A program made the translations under genes and the position numbers. A stretch of DNA of 34,728 nucleotides from the IMG/VR virus record IMGVR_UViG_3300025087_000221, positions 1 to 34,728 of that record; one strand, given 5' to 3'. This stretch comes from a virus. The notes beneath the pieces are model-generated. The model did not search any database. It saw only the letters and a program-made list of their open reading frames with translations, and had not been told where the DNA came from. Numbering within the stretch: position 1 is the stretch's first letter; every line of letters begins with the position of its first letter. Shown piece after piece: positions 7,484 to 14,093 of this stretch.

Positions 7484-7653
7484 GCAAAGAACACATCGCG
7501 CGGAATCGCGCGCTCTATCATGACTACAAAACACTGAAAAAGATGGGTCGTCCCATGATCTCTCTTGTTCGAAAATATGGGATTACCACACAAACGATAT
7601 ATATCATTATCAAACGGTATGAACGGCGAGAAAAAATGGGAAGTATTGTTTAA
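7480..7653 (+). CDS. Small helix-turn-helix protein
   Basis: A 57-residue basic protein. Residues about 14-45 read as a helix-turn-helix: a first helix around YKTLKKMG, a second at SLVRKYG, a turn, and recognition helix TTQTIYIIIKRYERR. This resembles resolvase-tail or CENP-B-type modules. It is the last gene before a new promoter at 7671 and is a candidate regulator of the TTGGTAGAA-type sites at 5856-6003, but that link is only proposed. Confidence 0.7.
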   Translation: MSKEHIARNRALYHDYKTLKKMGRPMISLVRKYGITTQTIYIIIKRYERREKMGSIV

Positions 7654-7670
7654 TCAATTTATTCGTACTA

Positions 7671-7699
7671 TTGACAGCAGTTAAGAATAATGAGATACT
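7671..7699 (+). promoter_or_regulatory. Rightward promoter (TTGACA-17-GATACT)
   Basis: A perfect -35 TTGACA (7671-7676) and GATACT (7694-7699) 17 bases later. It lies in the only sizeable gap of this part of the operon. The next gene has a normal leader with AAAGG. Confidence 0.6.
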
Positions 7700-7717
7700 G
7701 AGCAAAGAAAGGAACCA

Positions 7718-7900
7718 ATGAAACAGAAACCCAGCGTCTATCCGAGGATTACCATCACGCTCAAAGATCAATTCGAAAACACCCTCTATGAACGTGAGGC
7801 ACCTTACTTTGATATTGCAGAGTTGTTTCTCGCTGATGCAGAAAAAGAGTGGTACGACAAAAAGGAAGGAGTCCAAGACTATGTTGCCAAATATCTATAA
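7718..7900 (+). CDS. Small acidic protein, unknown
   Basis: A 60-residue protein with AAAGG six bases before its ATG, the first gene after the 7671 promoter. It reads as a short beta segment (YPRITITLKD) followed by acidic helices. No family is recognised. Its 3' end overlaps the next gene by 20 bases. Confidence 0.65.
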   Translation: MKQKPSVYPRITITLKDQFENTLYEREAPYFDIAELFLADAEKEWYDKKEGVQDYVAKYL

Positions 7901-8090
7901 TGACCAACTCTCCGGCGCAACAGCCGAAGATTTTACGTTTCCCATCTCCCACCCTCTCGCGGGATTTTGCGCACACTGTGGTGTAGAAGATACACATTGT
8001 GGAGCATGGCACCCACTCTGCGAGCAGTGCGCCCTAGACCATCATCAGGCAATGGGCAGTGATGATGGAAGAGATAGTCGCTATTATTAA
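7881..8090 (+). CDS. Small zinc-binding protein
   Basis: A 69-residue protein whose middle holds CAHCG, THCGAWHP and LCEQC, two C-x2-C pairs plus histidines, suitable for one structural zinc. AAGGAG nine bases upstream fixes the start at 7881; the longer reading is out of phase with that site. It is directly upstream of the ssDNA-binding-like gene, so a replication or repair accessory role is plausible. Confidence 0.7.
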   Translation: MLPNIYNDQLSGATAEDFTFPISHPLAGFCAHCGVEDTHCGAWHPLCEQCALDHHQAMGSDDGRDSRYY

Positions 8091-8101
8091 GAAAGGAATA
8101 T

Positions 8102-8692
8102 ATGAGTTTTTTACCAAAAGAGTATACCGTTCCCTCAACCTCAAACTATATGCGGTTAGAAGAAGGAGATAATACGTTTCGCATTCTTGGCTCATTTGAG
8201 GATGGAACAGCCATCATGGGCATGGAATACTGGAAAACAGTAGGCGAAGGACGCAAACCTTTTCGTGTGCCAATGGGAAAAACGGTATCTATGAGTGAAC
8301 TCGAAGTTAATCCCCAAACCGGAGAGCTTGATATGCCCAAACATTTCTGGGCGATTCCGGTATGGAATTATACAGAGAAGAGAATCCAAATTCTTGAACT
8401 CAAGCAAAAAACCATTATGTTGGCGATCCGAAGTCTTGCAAACAATCCAAAATGGGGCGATCCACACACATACGACATCACGATCACTCGCAATGAAGAA
8501 GGGGGGAAAACAAGCTATACAACAACGCCAAACCCCAAAGAAGAACTCCCACCGGAAGCGCACGATGCCCTCAAAAAGACTCCGATTCGTATTGAAAAAC
8601 TCTTTACTGGAGAAGACCCATTTGCACAAACTTCGGGAGAAGACCTTGCGAATGATATTGAGGCATATCAGAAAAAGAAAAGAAAAACATAA
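8102..8692 (+). CDS. Single-stranded DNA-binding-like protein
   Basis: A 196-residue protein resembling phage OB-fold ssDNA-binding proteins, which coat single strands during replication and recombination. Visible features are the N-terminal SFLPKEYTVPS and EGDNTFRILG region, YWKTVGEGRKPFRVP (about 43-57), FWAIPVWNY with QILELKQKTI (about 82-105), then the WGDPHTYDITITR block (about 118-130). The C-terminus is acidic (about 170-188) and then lysine-rich. Acidic tails are usual for proteins of this role. A GAAAGGA site precedes the ATG. The call is by overall pattern, not a single catalytic motif. Confidence 0.65.
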   Translation: MSFLPKEYTVPSTSNYMRLEEGDNTFRILGSFEDGTAIMGMEYWKTVGEGRKPFRVPMGKTVSMSELEVNPQTGELDMPKHFWAIPVWNYTEKRIQILELKQKTIMLAIRSLANNPKWGDPHTYDITITRNEEGGKTSYTTTPNPKEELPPEAHDALKKTPIRIEKLFTGEDPFAQTSGEDLANDIEAYQKKKRKT

Positions 8693-8708
8693 AGGACAGG
8701 AGGTGTGT

Positions 8709-9020
8709 ATGTATACAAAAAGAGAATCTTCGATACGTTGGGAGGTCAATGATGTTGCTCTGCTCTGGTGGGCGAGAGAACACAGAACACCGAGGGTCGC
8801 ATTTGATGTGCTTCTTCCTCTGTTGGATCGAACACAGGCGGCGTGTGAAACATATCTCAGCGACTATCGGATCTATCTGAAAACAGGACAGACTAAAAAC
8901 AACAGACAAGCAGTTCTTTTCCCCAAGGTTGATCCCTTTTTAAGAAAGATTCACACCCCAGGCTTGTGTATGCAGAAAACATCCTCCACTGGGAAGAAAA
9001 GATTGCTGGGAAAATATTAA
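8709..9020 (+). CDS. Small early protein with an apparent -1 frameshift near its end
   Basis: Starts at 8709 behind AGGAGG. The first ~76 residues are clearly coding (WEVNDVALLWWAREHR). After CCCTTTTTAAG (8934-8944) the zero frame gives an implausible tail ending at 9020. The -1 frame continues convincingly (HPRLVYAENILHWEEK, then KENTWYILKDKNFQ) to a stop at 9077-9079. The intended product is probably about 124 residues covering 8709-9079. Either one T is missing from the T5 run, the gene is broken, or ribosomes slip at C-TTT-TTA. No enzymatic family is recognised. Confidence 0.6.
   Translation: MYTKRESSIRWEVNDVALLWWAREHRTPRVAFDVLLPLLDRTQAACETYLSDYRIYLKTGQTKNNRQAVLFPKVDPFLRKIHTPGLCMQKTSSTGKKRLLGKY
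8952..8994 (+). repeat. Imperfect repeat, copy 1 (partner at 14044)
   Basis: A 25-base block at 8952-8976 matches 14044-14068 at 23 of 25 positions. Both copies are followed, after 10 or 14 unrelated bases, by CACTGGGA. Within each copy CCCAG and CTGGG are complementary, so both could form a stem-loop. Confidence 0.5.
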
Positions 9021-9115
9021 AAGAAAACACCTGGTATATCTTAAAAGATAAGAATTTTCAGGAAAGTGAGAAGCAATAATTGAGAACGAGAAGGAAGAAA
9101 AATACAAGGAGAGTT

Positions 9116-9466
9116 ATGGGATTAGATCTACACGTCAAAGGACACACAAGTACAAACTCAAAGATTGGAAGTTATATTGGGTTTGGTGAGTTTCGCAAGG
9201 CATGGGCGAAACATCTCGGCTTCAACCTTTATGATATGGAGGGTTACAAAGGCACAAAAGCCTGGACAGAAGAACCCCTCCAATGTTTCTTTAATCATTC
9301 AGACTGCGATGGACAGTTGAGCGTTGATGAAGCACGAGAGATACTTGAACAAGCGAAAAAGGACTACCCAATGATACATGATAAACAATCAGACGACTCA
9401 TTTCCAATCCTTATGGAGTTTTGCCAAGCAAGTATAGACGAAGATCAACCGATAGAATTTAGCTAA
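9116..9466 (+). CDS. Early protein with an EF-hand-like loop
   Basis: A 116-residue protein with AAGGAG six bases before the ATG at 9116. The N-terminal part (GLDLHVKGHTS, then GEFRKAWAKHLG) precedes NHSDCDGQLSVDEA near residue 60. That segment resembles a calcium-binding EF-hand loop: D at positions 3 and 5, G at 6, L at 8, E at 12, but H at position 1. I believe this is a recurring small phage family of unknown function, but cannot confirm it here. Metal binding is possible but unproven. Confidence 0.65.
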   Translation: MGLDLHVKGHTSTNSKIGSYIGFGEFRKAWAKHLGFNLYDMEGYKGTKAWTEEPLQCFFNHSDCDGQLSVDEAREILEQAKKDYPMIHDKQSDDSFPILMEFCQASIDEDQPIEFS

Positions 9467-9479
9467 GGATACCCGCCCA

Positions 9480-9776
9480 ATGACCACAGACACCAAACCC
9501 CCCATCATCGAAGAAGCACTCAAGCAACTAGAAGATTGTTCCAGTCCATATTTTTGCAACCACGAAACAACAGAAAAACACTATGTTATCTGGAAAGACG
9601 AACTGGAAAAACTACTCATCCAAGCATATCACCAAGGAGAGGAAGCAGAACGAGAACGAATACTTAACCTCCCAAAACTACAGTTAGAAAAGTATGAGAC
9701 TACCGATTTTCCGATAAGAGATAAAGAAACCAGGAACCAAATACGAAGAATGATTACTAATGAGATTATCAAATGA
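9480..9776 (+). CDS. Small charged helical protein, unknown
   Basis: A 98-residue protein rich in glutamate and lysine, predicted to be mostly helical (IIEEALKQLED, then the EEAERERIL region). It overlaps the following methyltransferase by four bases. No clear ribosome site is seen. Coiled-coil-like character suggests a partner-binding role. Confidence 0.6.
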   Translation: MTTDTKPPIIEEALKQLEDCSSPYFCNHETTEKHYVIWKDELEKLLIQAYHQGEEAERERILNLPKLQLEKYETTDFPIRDKETRNQIRRMITNEIIK

Positions 9777-10426
9777 TTAGGTATAAAACAATTCTTGCTG
9801 ATCCACCCTGGCCGTATAAAGCGAGTAGGCCTTTTGGATCTACGAAAGAAGCCCGTCCTAAAAGCTACAATCACCCGACTTCTTCACCATCTGCTTTAGC
9901 GCGGTACAAACTTATGACTATTAAAGACATATCATCGCTTGCTATTCCATCAGAAGAAAACGCACACCTTTATCTTTGGACGACAAACGCCTTTATGGTT
10001 GAAGCTCACGCCGTTGCTCGTGCTTGGGGATTTACCCCAAAAACAATCATTACTTGGGTTAAAACAAGGAAAGGGAAAGACATCCCAAGTATGGGGATGG
10101 GGTATTATTTCCGAAACTCAACAGAACACCTCCTTTTTTGTGTAAAGGGTAAAATGCGACTAAAAAATATGATTCAACTTCCTACCGCTTTTGCTGTTAC
10201 TCGCCCGTTTAACCAACACAGTAAAAAGCCCGTGTTTTTCCATGAACTTATTGAGAAAGCAAGTCCTGGGAAATACCTCGAACTATTTGCTCGTTCTAAA
10301 CGTCCAGGGTGGGATGTTTGGGGAAACGAGGTCGAAAGCAATATTACTTTGGAAACTATAGAACCACCCCAGAAAGAACCCATACATACGGCTAGTATGC
10401 ACCCCCATACACGAGGAGAACAATGA
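9773..10426 (+). CDS. MT-A70 family adenine-N6 DNA methyltransferase
   Basis: A 217-residue enzyme of the MT-A70 group, which moves methyl from S-adenosylmethionine to adenine N6. The catalytic DPPW lies at 10-13 after the hydrophobic TILA strand. YKLMTIKDI (about 45-53), HLYLWTTNAF (65-74), WGFTPKTIITWVKT (86-99) and the late KYLELFARSKRPGWDVWGNE (166-185) are all typical; the last belongs to the cofactor pocket. No partner restriction gene is nearby, so the likely role is to mark phage DNA against host nucleases or in regulation. The final ~30 residues are poorly ordered. It overlaps both neighbours by four bases. Confidence 0.92.
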   Translation: MIRYKTILADPPWPYKASRPFGSTKEARPKSYNHPTSSPSALARYKLMTIKDISSLAIPSEENAHLYLWTTNAFMVEAHAVARAWGFTPKTIITWVKTRKGKDIPSMGMGYYFRNSTEHLLFCVKGKMRLKNMIQLPTAFAVTRPFNQHSKKPVFFHELIEKASPGKYLELFARSKRPGWDVWGNEVESNITLETIEPPQKEPIHTASMHPHTRGEQ

Positions 10427-10653
10427 GAATCACCAAAAAACTCTTTCGGGAGTGGTTGAACGAACGCTATGGGTTCGCTGATGATCGGTACGGGAAACGT
10501 GGAAACTATGGCGCAGTAAAACGCAACTATGGAGATTACCTGTACAACCAAGACCCCGTGATGTTTCAGATACTCATGGAAGAGAGAGTAGCCGACCCAA
10601 ACAGTGATTTTATGCAATGGGTAACTATTAAGACACGAGGAGAGCAAGAATGA
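10423..10653 (+). CDS. Small early protein, unknown
   Basis: A 76-residue protein rich in tyrosine, arginine and asparagine (GNYGAVKRNYGDYLYNQ). A good ribosome site (GAGGAG) lies just before the ATG, which overlaps the previous gene's stop. Four-base overlaps on both sides support it. No family recognised. Confidence 0.65.
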   Translation: MRITKKLFREWLNERYGFADDRYGKRGNYGAVKRNYGDYLYNQDPVMFQILMEERVADPNSDFMQWVTIKTRGEQE

Positions 10654-10790
10654 AAGACCTTTTATACCTTATTTTTATACTCGCCCTTATTGTTTTAGGA
10701 TGTTTTAGTTTCTATTTATACTGGCAAGCTCCATGTTCTGAGGTAAAAAACTATTGGTATTTGACTTACACTCCAGGAAGGTGTTTATGA
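10650..10790 (+). CDS. Small single-pass membrane protein
   Basis: A 46-residue protein with one N-terminal membrane helix (about 3-24), then CSEVKNYW and a terminal TYTPGRCL. Small phage membrane proteins with a closing P-x-R-C motif are common and mostly uncharacterised. The four-base overlap with the previous stop and an AGGAGAGC site support translation. Two cysteines outside the helix could form a disulfide. Confidence 0.65.
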   Translation: MKDLLYLIFILALIVLGCFSFYLYWQAPCSEVKNYWYLTYTPGRCL

Positions 10791-10814
10791 CCATCCACAC
10801 CCATCAGGAGGACT

Positions 10815-11354
10815 ATGCCTAAACAATCCGTTGTGTGTTCCATTTGCGGTACGCCTCGAACGATAATCAGGCATCGTAAAAGCCTCAGGACTGCCAGTTT
10901 CTGGTGTAGCGTCTGTAATAAAGATGTCCTATCCCCCCATCAGACACCCCCACCACCAGCGGAATGGGAAGCAGAGTTTGACGAGAAATTCTGTTACCGA
11001 GACGTTAGAGGTGAGAGAAGCCTATCTACAGCCAGGGGCATTCCAGGAAGAATCAAGAAGTTTATCCGCGCCATTCTCGCTACCCAAAGACACACGCTGG
11101 CAGAGCAAATTAAAGCAATGAAAAAGACAGGGGATGGAAGAACCCACGCACGAAAAGAGGCGTACAAGAGAACCTACAACAACTGCCCTGATTGTGGAGT
11201 AGATATAACCAACAGGCACATTTTTGCTTTACGGTGTTGCGATTGTGCGATAAAACGAAACAGCAAGCAGAGTCAGGGTTTTGGAAGTTATAACGAAGCA
11301 CTCGATGTAGTTCTCGCCCTCCTCGATACACACACGGAGGAATATGAGAAATAA
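10815..11354 (+). CDS. Double zinc-ribbon protein
   Basis: A 179-residue protein with a zinc ribbon at each end: CSICG (8-12) with CSVC (31-34), and CPDCG near 124 with CCDC near 141. Between them lies a basic helical segment (GIPGRIKKFIRAIL). AGGAGG sits before the ATG. The arrangement suits a nucleic-acid-binding protein, possibly a transcription or recombination factor. No nuclease motif is visible. Its end overlaps the next gene by 11 bases. Confidence 0.7.
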   Translation: MPKQSVVCSICGTPRTIIRHRKSLRTASFWCSVCNKDVLSPHQTPPPPAEWEAEFDEKFCYRDVRGERSLSTARGIPGRIKKFIRAILATQRHTLAEQIKAMKKTGDGRTHARKEAYKRTYNNCPDCGVDITNRHIFALRCCDCAIKRNSKQSQGFGSYNEALDVVLALLDTHTEEYEK

Positions 11355-11496
11355 ACCAGCAACGGATACCTTTGAGGGAGAATATACTACTCCCACCCAG
11401 AAAAACGAGAGAGGTTATTGGGAAACAGAAGAAGATCGCTGGTATAACCAAGCCTTAGACGATGTACTCACCAAGCTCACAGAAAGGATAATATGA
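11344..11496 (+). CDS. Small acidic protein, unknown
   Basis: A 50-residue frame starting inside the end of the previous gene with GGAGG just upstream. Composition is acidic with aromatic residues (GYWETEEDRWY). It ends in a four-base overlap with the next gene. Function unknown. Confidence 0.55.
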   Translation: MRNKPATDTFEGEYTTPTQKNERGYWETEEDRWYNQALDDVLTKLTERII

Positions 11497-11651
11497 TCGA
11501 GATCGAAAAAAAGGACAATGGGAAATATCTGCTTACGATGGGTTTTGGGTTCTCGTTTGAGTATGAACTTGAAGGGTTGATTGAACTCTACAACGCACTC
11601 GGAAAGTTTTTACATGACGAAACAGTACACACAGAAAGAGAAACCAAATGA
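11493..11651 (+). CDS. Small protein, unknown
   Basis: A 52-residue frame with an AAAGG site and four-base overlaps with both neighbours. It reads as beta strands (KYLLTMGFGFSFEYEL) followed by an amphipathic helix (GLIELYNALGKFLH). The strand-strand-helix order suggests a compact fold, but the family is unknown. Confidence 0.55.
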   Translation: MIEIEKKDNGKYLLTMGFGFSFEYELEGLIELYNALGKFLHDETVHTERETK

Positions 11652-11866
11652 AAATCCCACTCGGTACATCGTATCTCACCGCCTACTCTGATTACGTTCC
11701 GCATGGTCAAAAAGGACACCACAAACAGTGCGACATCTGTTTTCTCTGGTACGCAGGGTGGGGAGTACATATCTTTCGTTTCCTGTTTCTTAAGTTCTTG
11801 CTCTGGGAAAGTCCAAGATTAGCAAAGGGTACTATGCCAGAACACGGGGGGACACATGGCAAGTAA
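11648..11866 (+). CDS. Small protein with C-x2-C and a membrane-like segment
   Basis: A 72-residue protein. KQCDICF near residue 29 is a C-x2-C knuckle, followed by an aromatic hydrophobic stretch (WYAGWGVHIFRFLFLKFLLW, about 34-53) that could be a membrane helix. It overlaps the previous gene by four bases and the next by 11. Function unknown. Confidence 0.6.
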   Translation: MKIPLGTSYLTAYSDYVPHGQKGHHKQCDICFLWYAGWGVHIFRFLFLKFLLWESPRLAKGTMPEHGGTHGK

Positions 11867-12242
11867 CCCTCGCACACAAGTAGAGGAGATCTGCGAATCC
11901 CTATACGGAACAGGACTTAATGACGGGAAACATGGGATACACTATTTTCCTACTCCCGTGCAATTTAGAGTAAACCAACTTCTCTCCCTCATTGCGACCA
12001 TACGAAAAGAAGCACTAAAAAAGGGATTTACAAACGGATACAACAAGGGCAGAGTTCGGTGTTTACAACAACATTACAAAGACGAATTATCCGCTCTCGA
12101 AGATCGTATTCGAGAAGAAGAACGGCAATCAGTCCTACGCAAAGTTGAAGACATCTTGCCATACGGAGCAGGGTTTACTGGAAGATTTTACACATTAAAA
12201 GATGAACTCTCCCACCCCCCACTGAAAGGAACAGATGAGTAA
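11856..12242 (+). CDS. Helical early protein, unknown
   Basis: A 128-residue protein. The middle (about 45-95) is a long charged helix likely to form a coiled coil. No catalytic motif is seen. GGGGGG-type purines lie upstream of the ATG. It overlaps both neighbours by 8-11 bases, so it is an integral part of the early operon. Confidence 0.65.
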   Translation: MASNPRTQVEEICESLYGTGLNDGKHGIHYFPTPVQFRVNQLLSLIATIRKEALKKGFTNGYNKGRVRCLQQHYKDELSALEDRIREEERQSVLRKVEDILPYGAGFTGRFYTLKDELSHPPLKGTDE

Positions 12243-12474
12243 GAAAACAAACAAGAAACACGCATCAGTGATGGTGGGAAAAGGAAAGACAGTGGACATT
12301 GAAGATCCCGCAACGTTTGAGCATTTTATTGACTGTCCGCATTGTGGATGGTCATTTGATCCAGAGTTTTTCCCTACGCATGACTGCGGAGCAATGAACG
12401 CACCACAATCAAATGATCTTCCACATATACCCACTGGAGAAACGCAGTATCTTACGAAGAAAGGCTCACGATGA
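12235..12474 (+). CDS. Small zinc-finger-like protein
   Basis: A 79-residue protein with a basic start and CPHCGWSFDPEFFPTHDCG near residues 34-52, a C-x2-C plus H/C set that could hold zinc. It overlaps its neighbours by 4-8 bases. It is one of several single-zinc microproteins in this early region; function unknown. Confidence 0.65.
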   Translation: MSKKTNKKHASVMVGKGKTVDIEDPATFEHFIDCPHCGWSFDPEFFPTHDCGAMNAPQSNDLPHIPTGETQYLTKKGSR

Positions 12475-12860
12475 AGAAGACAGATGGCAGAGAGATAGAA
12501 ATTGCCATACTCAACAACGAGTACAAGGTTGTGGTGTGTTGGGGTAGTGAGTCTTTTTGTCGGCGCGTCCTAAAAAAGCGAGGGCATATCGCTAATGTTC
12601 AATTAAATGACTTTCGAGGTAGAACATACTATACTCGAGGCTACCATCCGCTTATTATCTTGCATGAACAGCCTACGACTACTGATTTACTCGGGACACT
12701 CGCGCACGAAGCGGTACACGCAATGGAATACATCTACGATACGATTGGAGAACAGCCATCAGGAGAGGTATTTGCTCATTCTGTAGGGGCAATCGTTCGC
12801 ATCACACTCCAGAAATCAAACAAGACTTCTAACAATATAGTAAAGACCACAAGAGGATGA
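12471..12860 (+). CDS. Zincin-like metallopeptidase domain protein
   Basis: A 129-residue protein with an HEAVH zinc-protease signature at 79-83 (TLAHEAVHAMEYIYD). The two histidines would bind zinc and E80 would activate water. A later glutamate (about E99 in SGEVFAH) could be the third ligand. The domain is small, as in SprT- or DUF-type phage zincins. It is embedded among DNA-modification genes, so cleavage of a host defence or DNA-bound protein is a reasonable guess. Substrate unknown. A four-base overlap links it to the previous gene. Confidence 0.7.
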   Translation: MKKTDGREIEIAILNNEYKVVVCWGSESFCRRVLKKRGHIANVQLNDFRGRTYYTRGYHPLIILHEQPTTTDLLGTLAHEAVHAMEYIYDTIGEQPSGEVFAHSVGAIVRITLQKSNKTSNNIVKTTRG

Positions 12861-13514
12861 ATGAAAAATAACGATAAAATAATACTAGACTTATGTGGTG
12901 GTACAGGTGCGTGGAGTCGTCCATATGCCGAGGCTGGATATGATGTCCGAGTTATCACCATCCCTGAACATGATGTGCGAACCTATATACCACCCAAAAA
13001 CGTCTATGGGATACTTGCAGCACCTCCATGCACGATGTTCTCTGATGCCCGAACTAACGCCAAAACTCCGAGAAATTTAGAAACAGGATGGGAGATTGTG
13101 GATGCGTGTTTGAAGATCATTAGAGGTTTTCAGTTTGATACCGAAAGCGACCAGCAGAAATACAGTCCCTTAAAGTTTTGGGCGTTGGAGAATCCCTGGT
13201 ATGGTAGACTCAAGTGGTTTATGGGACATCCCCCATTTGTTTTCTCTCCCTGGGAGTTTGGGGACGCCTACAAAAAGAAAACAGCTATTTGGGGTTACTT
13301 CAAAATTCCAGTGAAAATTGTAACGGATATATCTACCGTCAGGACGGTAGAGCAGATTGAGAAACACAAGACTTATTCGCAACAGTTACCGAAGTTCGAT
13401 TACATGAGAAGCAAGGATATTCACCCAGAAGCCTTTGGAAAGATGGATAGACAAGCTAGAAGGTCAATTACCCCTAGAGGATTTGCACAAGCATTTATGG
13501 AAGCAAATCAATAG
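12861..13514 (+). CDS. C5-cytosine DNA methyltransferase-like protein
   Basis: A 217-residue protein. Motif I (LDLCGGTGAWSRPYAEAG, 9-26) binds S-adenosylmethionine. AAPPCT with C57 matches the catalytic PC motif of cytosine-5 methyltransferases, and ENP at 110-112 matches motif VI. It is shorter than most Dcm enzymes and lacks an obvious large target-recognition domain, as in compact phage versions. It starts directly after the previous stop with GAGGATGA upstream. With the MT-A70 gene it gives the phage two methylation chemistries without a visible restriction nuclease. Confidence 0.85.
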   Translation: MKNNDKIILDLCGGTGAWSRPYAEAGYDVRVITIPEHDVRTYIPPKNVYGILAAPPCTMFSDARTNAKTPRNLETGWEIVDACLKIIRGFQFDTESDQQKYSPLKFWALENPWYGRLKWFMGHPPFVFSPWEFGDAYKKKTAIWGYFKIPVKIVTDISTVRTVEQIEKHKTYSQQLPKFDYMRSKDIHPEAFGKMDRQARRSITPRGFAQAFMEANQ

Positions 13515-13540
13515 ATAGAAGGATGACCCCCTGAGGGTGG

Positions 13541-13732
13541 ATGTGCTGGGTCGGTATGGGGAACAGAGGAAATAGCACGGTGCAATTCCGAGCCGTTGAA
13601 AAACGTAGTTTACAGCAAAAACGCCTCTCTACCCATACCATACCAGCACAGCCCCTCGGCAGGGAGAAAAAGGAAAAAGAGGAACATGATTATCCCTCAA
13701 TCAGAGTTTGCCCTCCAGTGCCAAGTGGTTGA
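13541..13732 (+). CDS. Possible 63-residue frame overlapping a folded RNA
   Basis: An ATG behind GAGGGTGG opens a 63-codon frame that overlaps the VRR-NUC gene by 47 bases. The product (GNRGNSTVQFRAVEKRS) is not recognisable. The same bases form a strong nested secondary structure, which better explains the region. I keep the frame only as an alternative. Confidence 0.25.
   Translation: MCWVGMGNRGNSTVQFRAVEKRSLQQKRLSTHTIPAQPLGREKKEKEEHDYPSIRVCPPVPSG
13542..13650 (+). ncRNA. Candidate structured RNA, family unknown
   Basis: Bases 13542-13549 pair perfectly with 13643-13650 (TGTGCTGG/CCAGCACA), and 13553-13560 with 13632-13639 (GGTATGGG/CCCATACC), separated by a symmetrical 3x3 internal loop. 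Inside, AGAGG (13565-13569) pairs with CCTCT (13624-13628). The enclosed region holds CGG-TGCAATT-CCG (13578-13590) and a CGTT-GAAA-AACG hairpin with a GNRA tetraloop (13594-13605). It sits in the 171-base gap between the cytosine methyltransferase and VRR-NUC genes and could be a cis-regulatory element or a small RNA. The lack of a terminator favours cis regulation or processing. Confidence 0.55.
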
Positions 13733-14039
13733 GTATCTCGAACTCTTAACACTCCAGAAAAAGGTTGTGTGTTTCTCTGCCATTCCTTCCAGTACATTCA
13801 CTCGTTCCTGGGGGGTCAAAATGAAGAATAAACGCTCAGGAGTGCGCCCAGGCGTTCCTGATCTTCTGATTGTCTTTCCCCATACGATTCTCTTCTTAGA
13901 ACTCAAACGAGAGAAAACAGGGGTACTCAGTGCCGCACAGAAGGCGTGGAGAGATGCGCTCACCCATGCGGGAATCACATCGAAAGTTGCGAGCGGATGG
14001 GAAGAGGCTCGGTCATGTATTGATACCATTGCACAATGA
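13686..14039 (+). CDS. VRR-NUC domain nuclease
   Basis: A 117-residue stand-alone VRR-NUC protein, a PD-(D/E)XK-type nuclease found in phages and DNA repair enzymes such as FAN1. Residues SEFALQCQVVEYLEL (6-20) form the first helix with the conserved glutamate, GVPDLLIV (about 56-63) supplies the catalytic aspartate, FLELKREKTG (69-78) the E-x-K pair, and SAAQKAW (81-87) the following glutamine helix. The start at 13686 has AGAGGAAC upstream. It may resolve branched DNA intermediates in replication or recombination. The longer reading back to 13596 overlaps the folded RNA. Confidence 0.85.
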   Translation: MIIPQSEFALQCQVVEYLELLTLQKKVVCFSAIPSSTFTRSWGVKMKNKRSGVRPGVPDLLIVFPHTILFLELKREKTGVLSAAQKAWRDALTHAGITSKVASGWEEARSCIDTIAQ

Positions 14040-14043
14040 TCCC

Positions 14044-14090
14044 CACATCCCAGGCTTGTATATGCAGACCATCATACGCAAACACTGGGA
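14044..14090 (+). repeat. Imperfect repeat, copy 2 (partner at 8952)
   Basis: Matches 8952-8976 at 23 of 25 positions and again carries CACTGGGA downstream. TCCCAG and CTGGGA are complementary and would close a stem-loop. It begins five bases after the VRR-NUC stop codon. Confidence 0.5.
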
Positions 14091-14093
14091 GTA

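Noticed and set aside
7761-8012. Cysteine-containing leftward frame opposite 7718-8090
   Set aside because: Lies against two well-supported rightward genes and has no promoter or ribosome site.
10787-10822. Eleven-codon frame before the double zinc-ribbon gene
   Set aside because: Too short, not followed by an attenuator hairpin, and has no biased residues, so not supported as a leader peptide.
13578-13590. GGTGCAATTCC resembles a tRNA T-arm
   Set aside because: No complementary acceptor arm, D-arm or anticodon arm is found around it, and position 55 is not U. It is better explained as a hairpin within the larger folded RNA.
13553-13600. Cobalamin riboswitch or group I intron core
   Set aside because: The GGGGAA...GGTGCAATTCC order recalls a cobalamin riboswitch and the Q element of group I introns, but the B12 box, downstream CCCGC-type block and intron R/S elements are missing.
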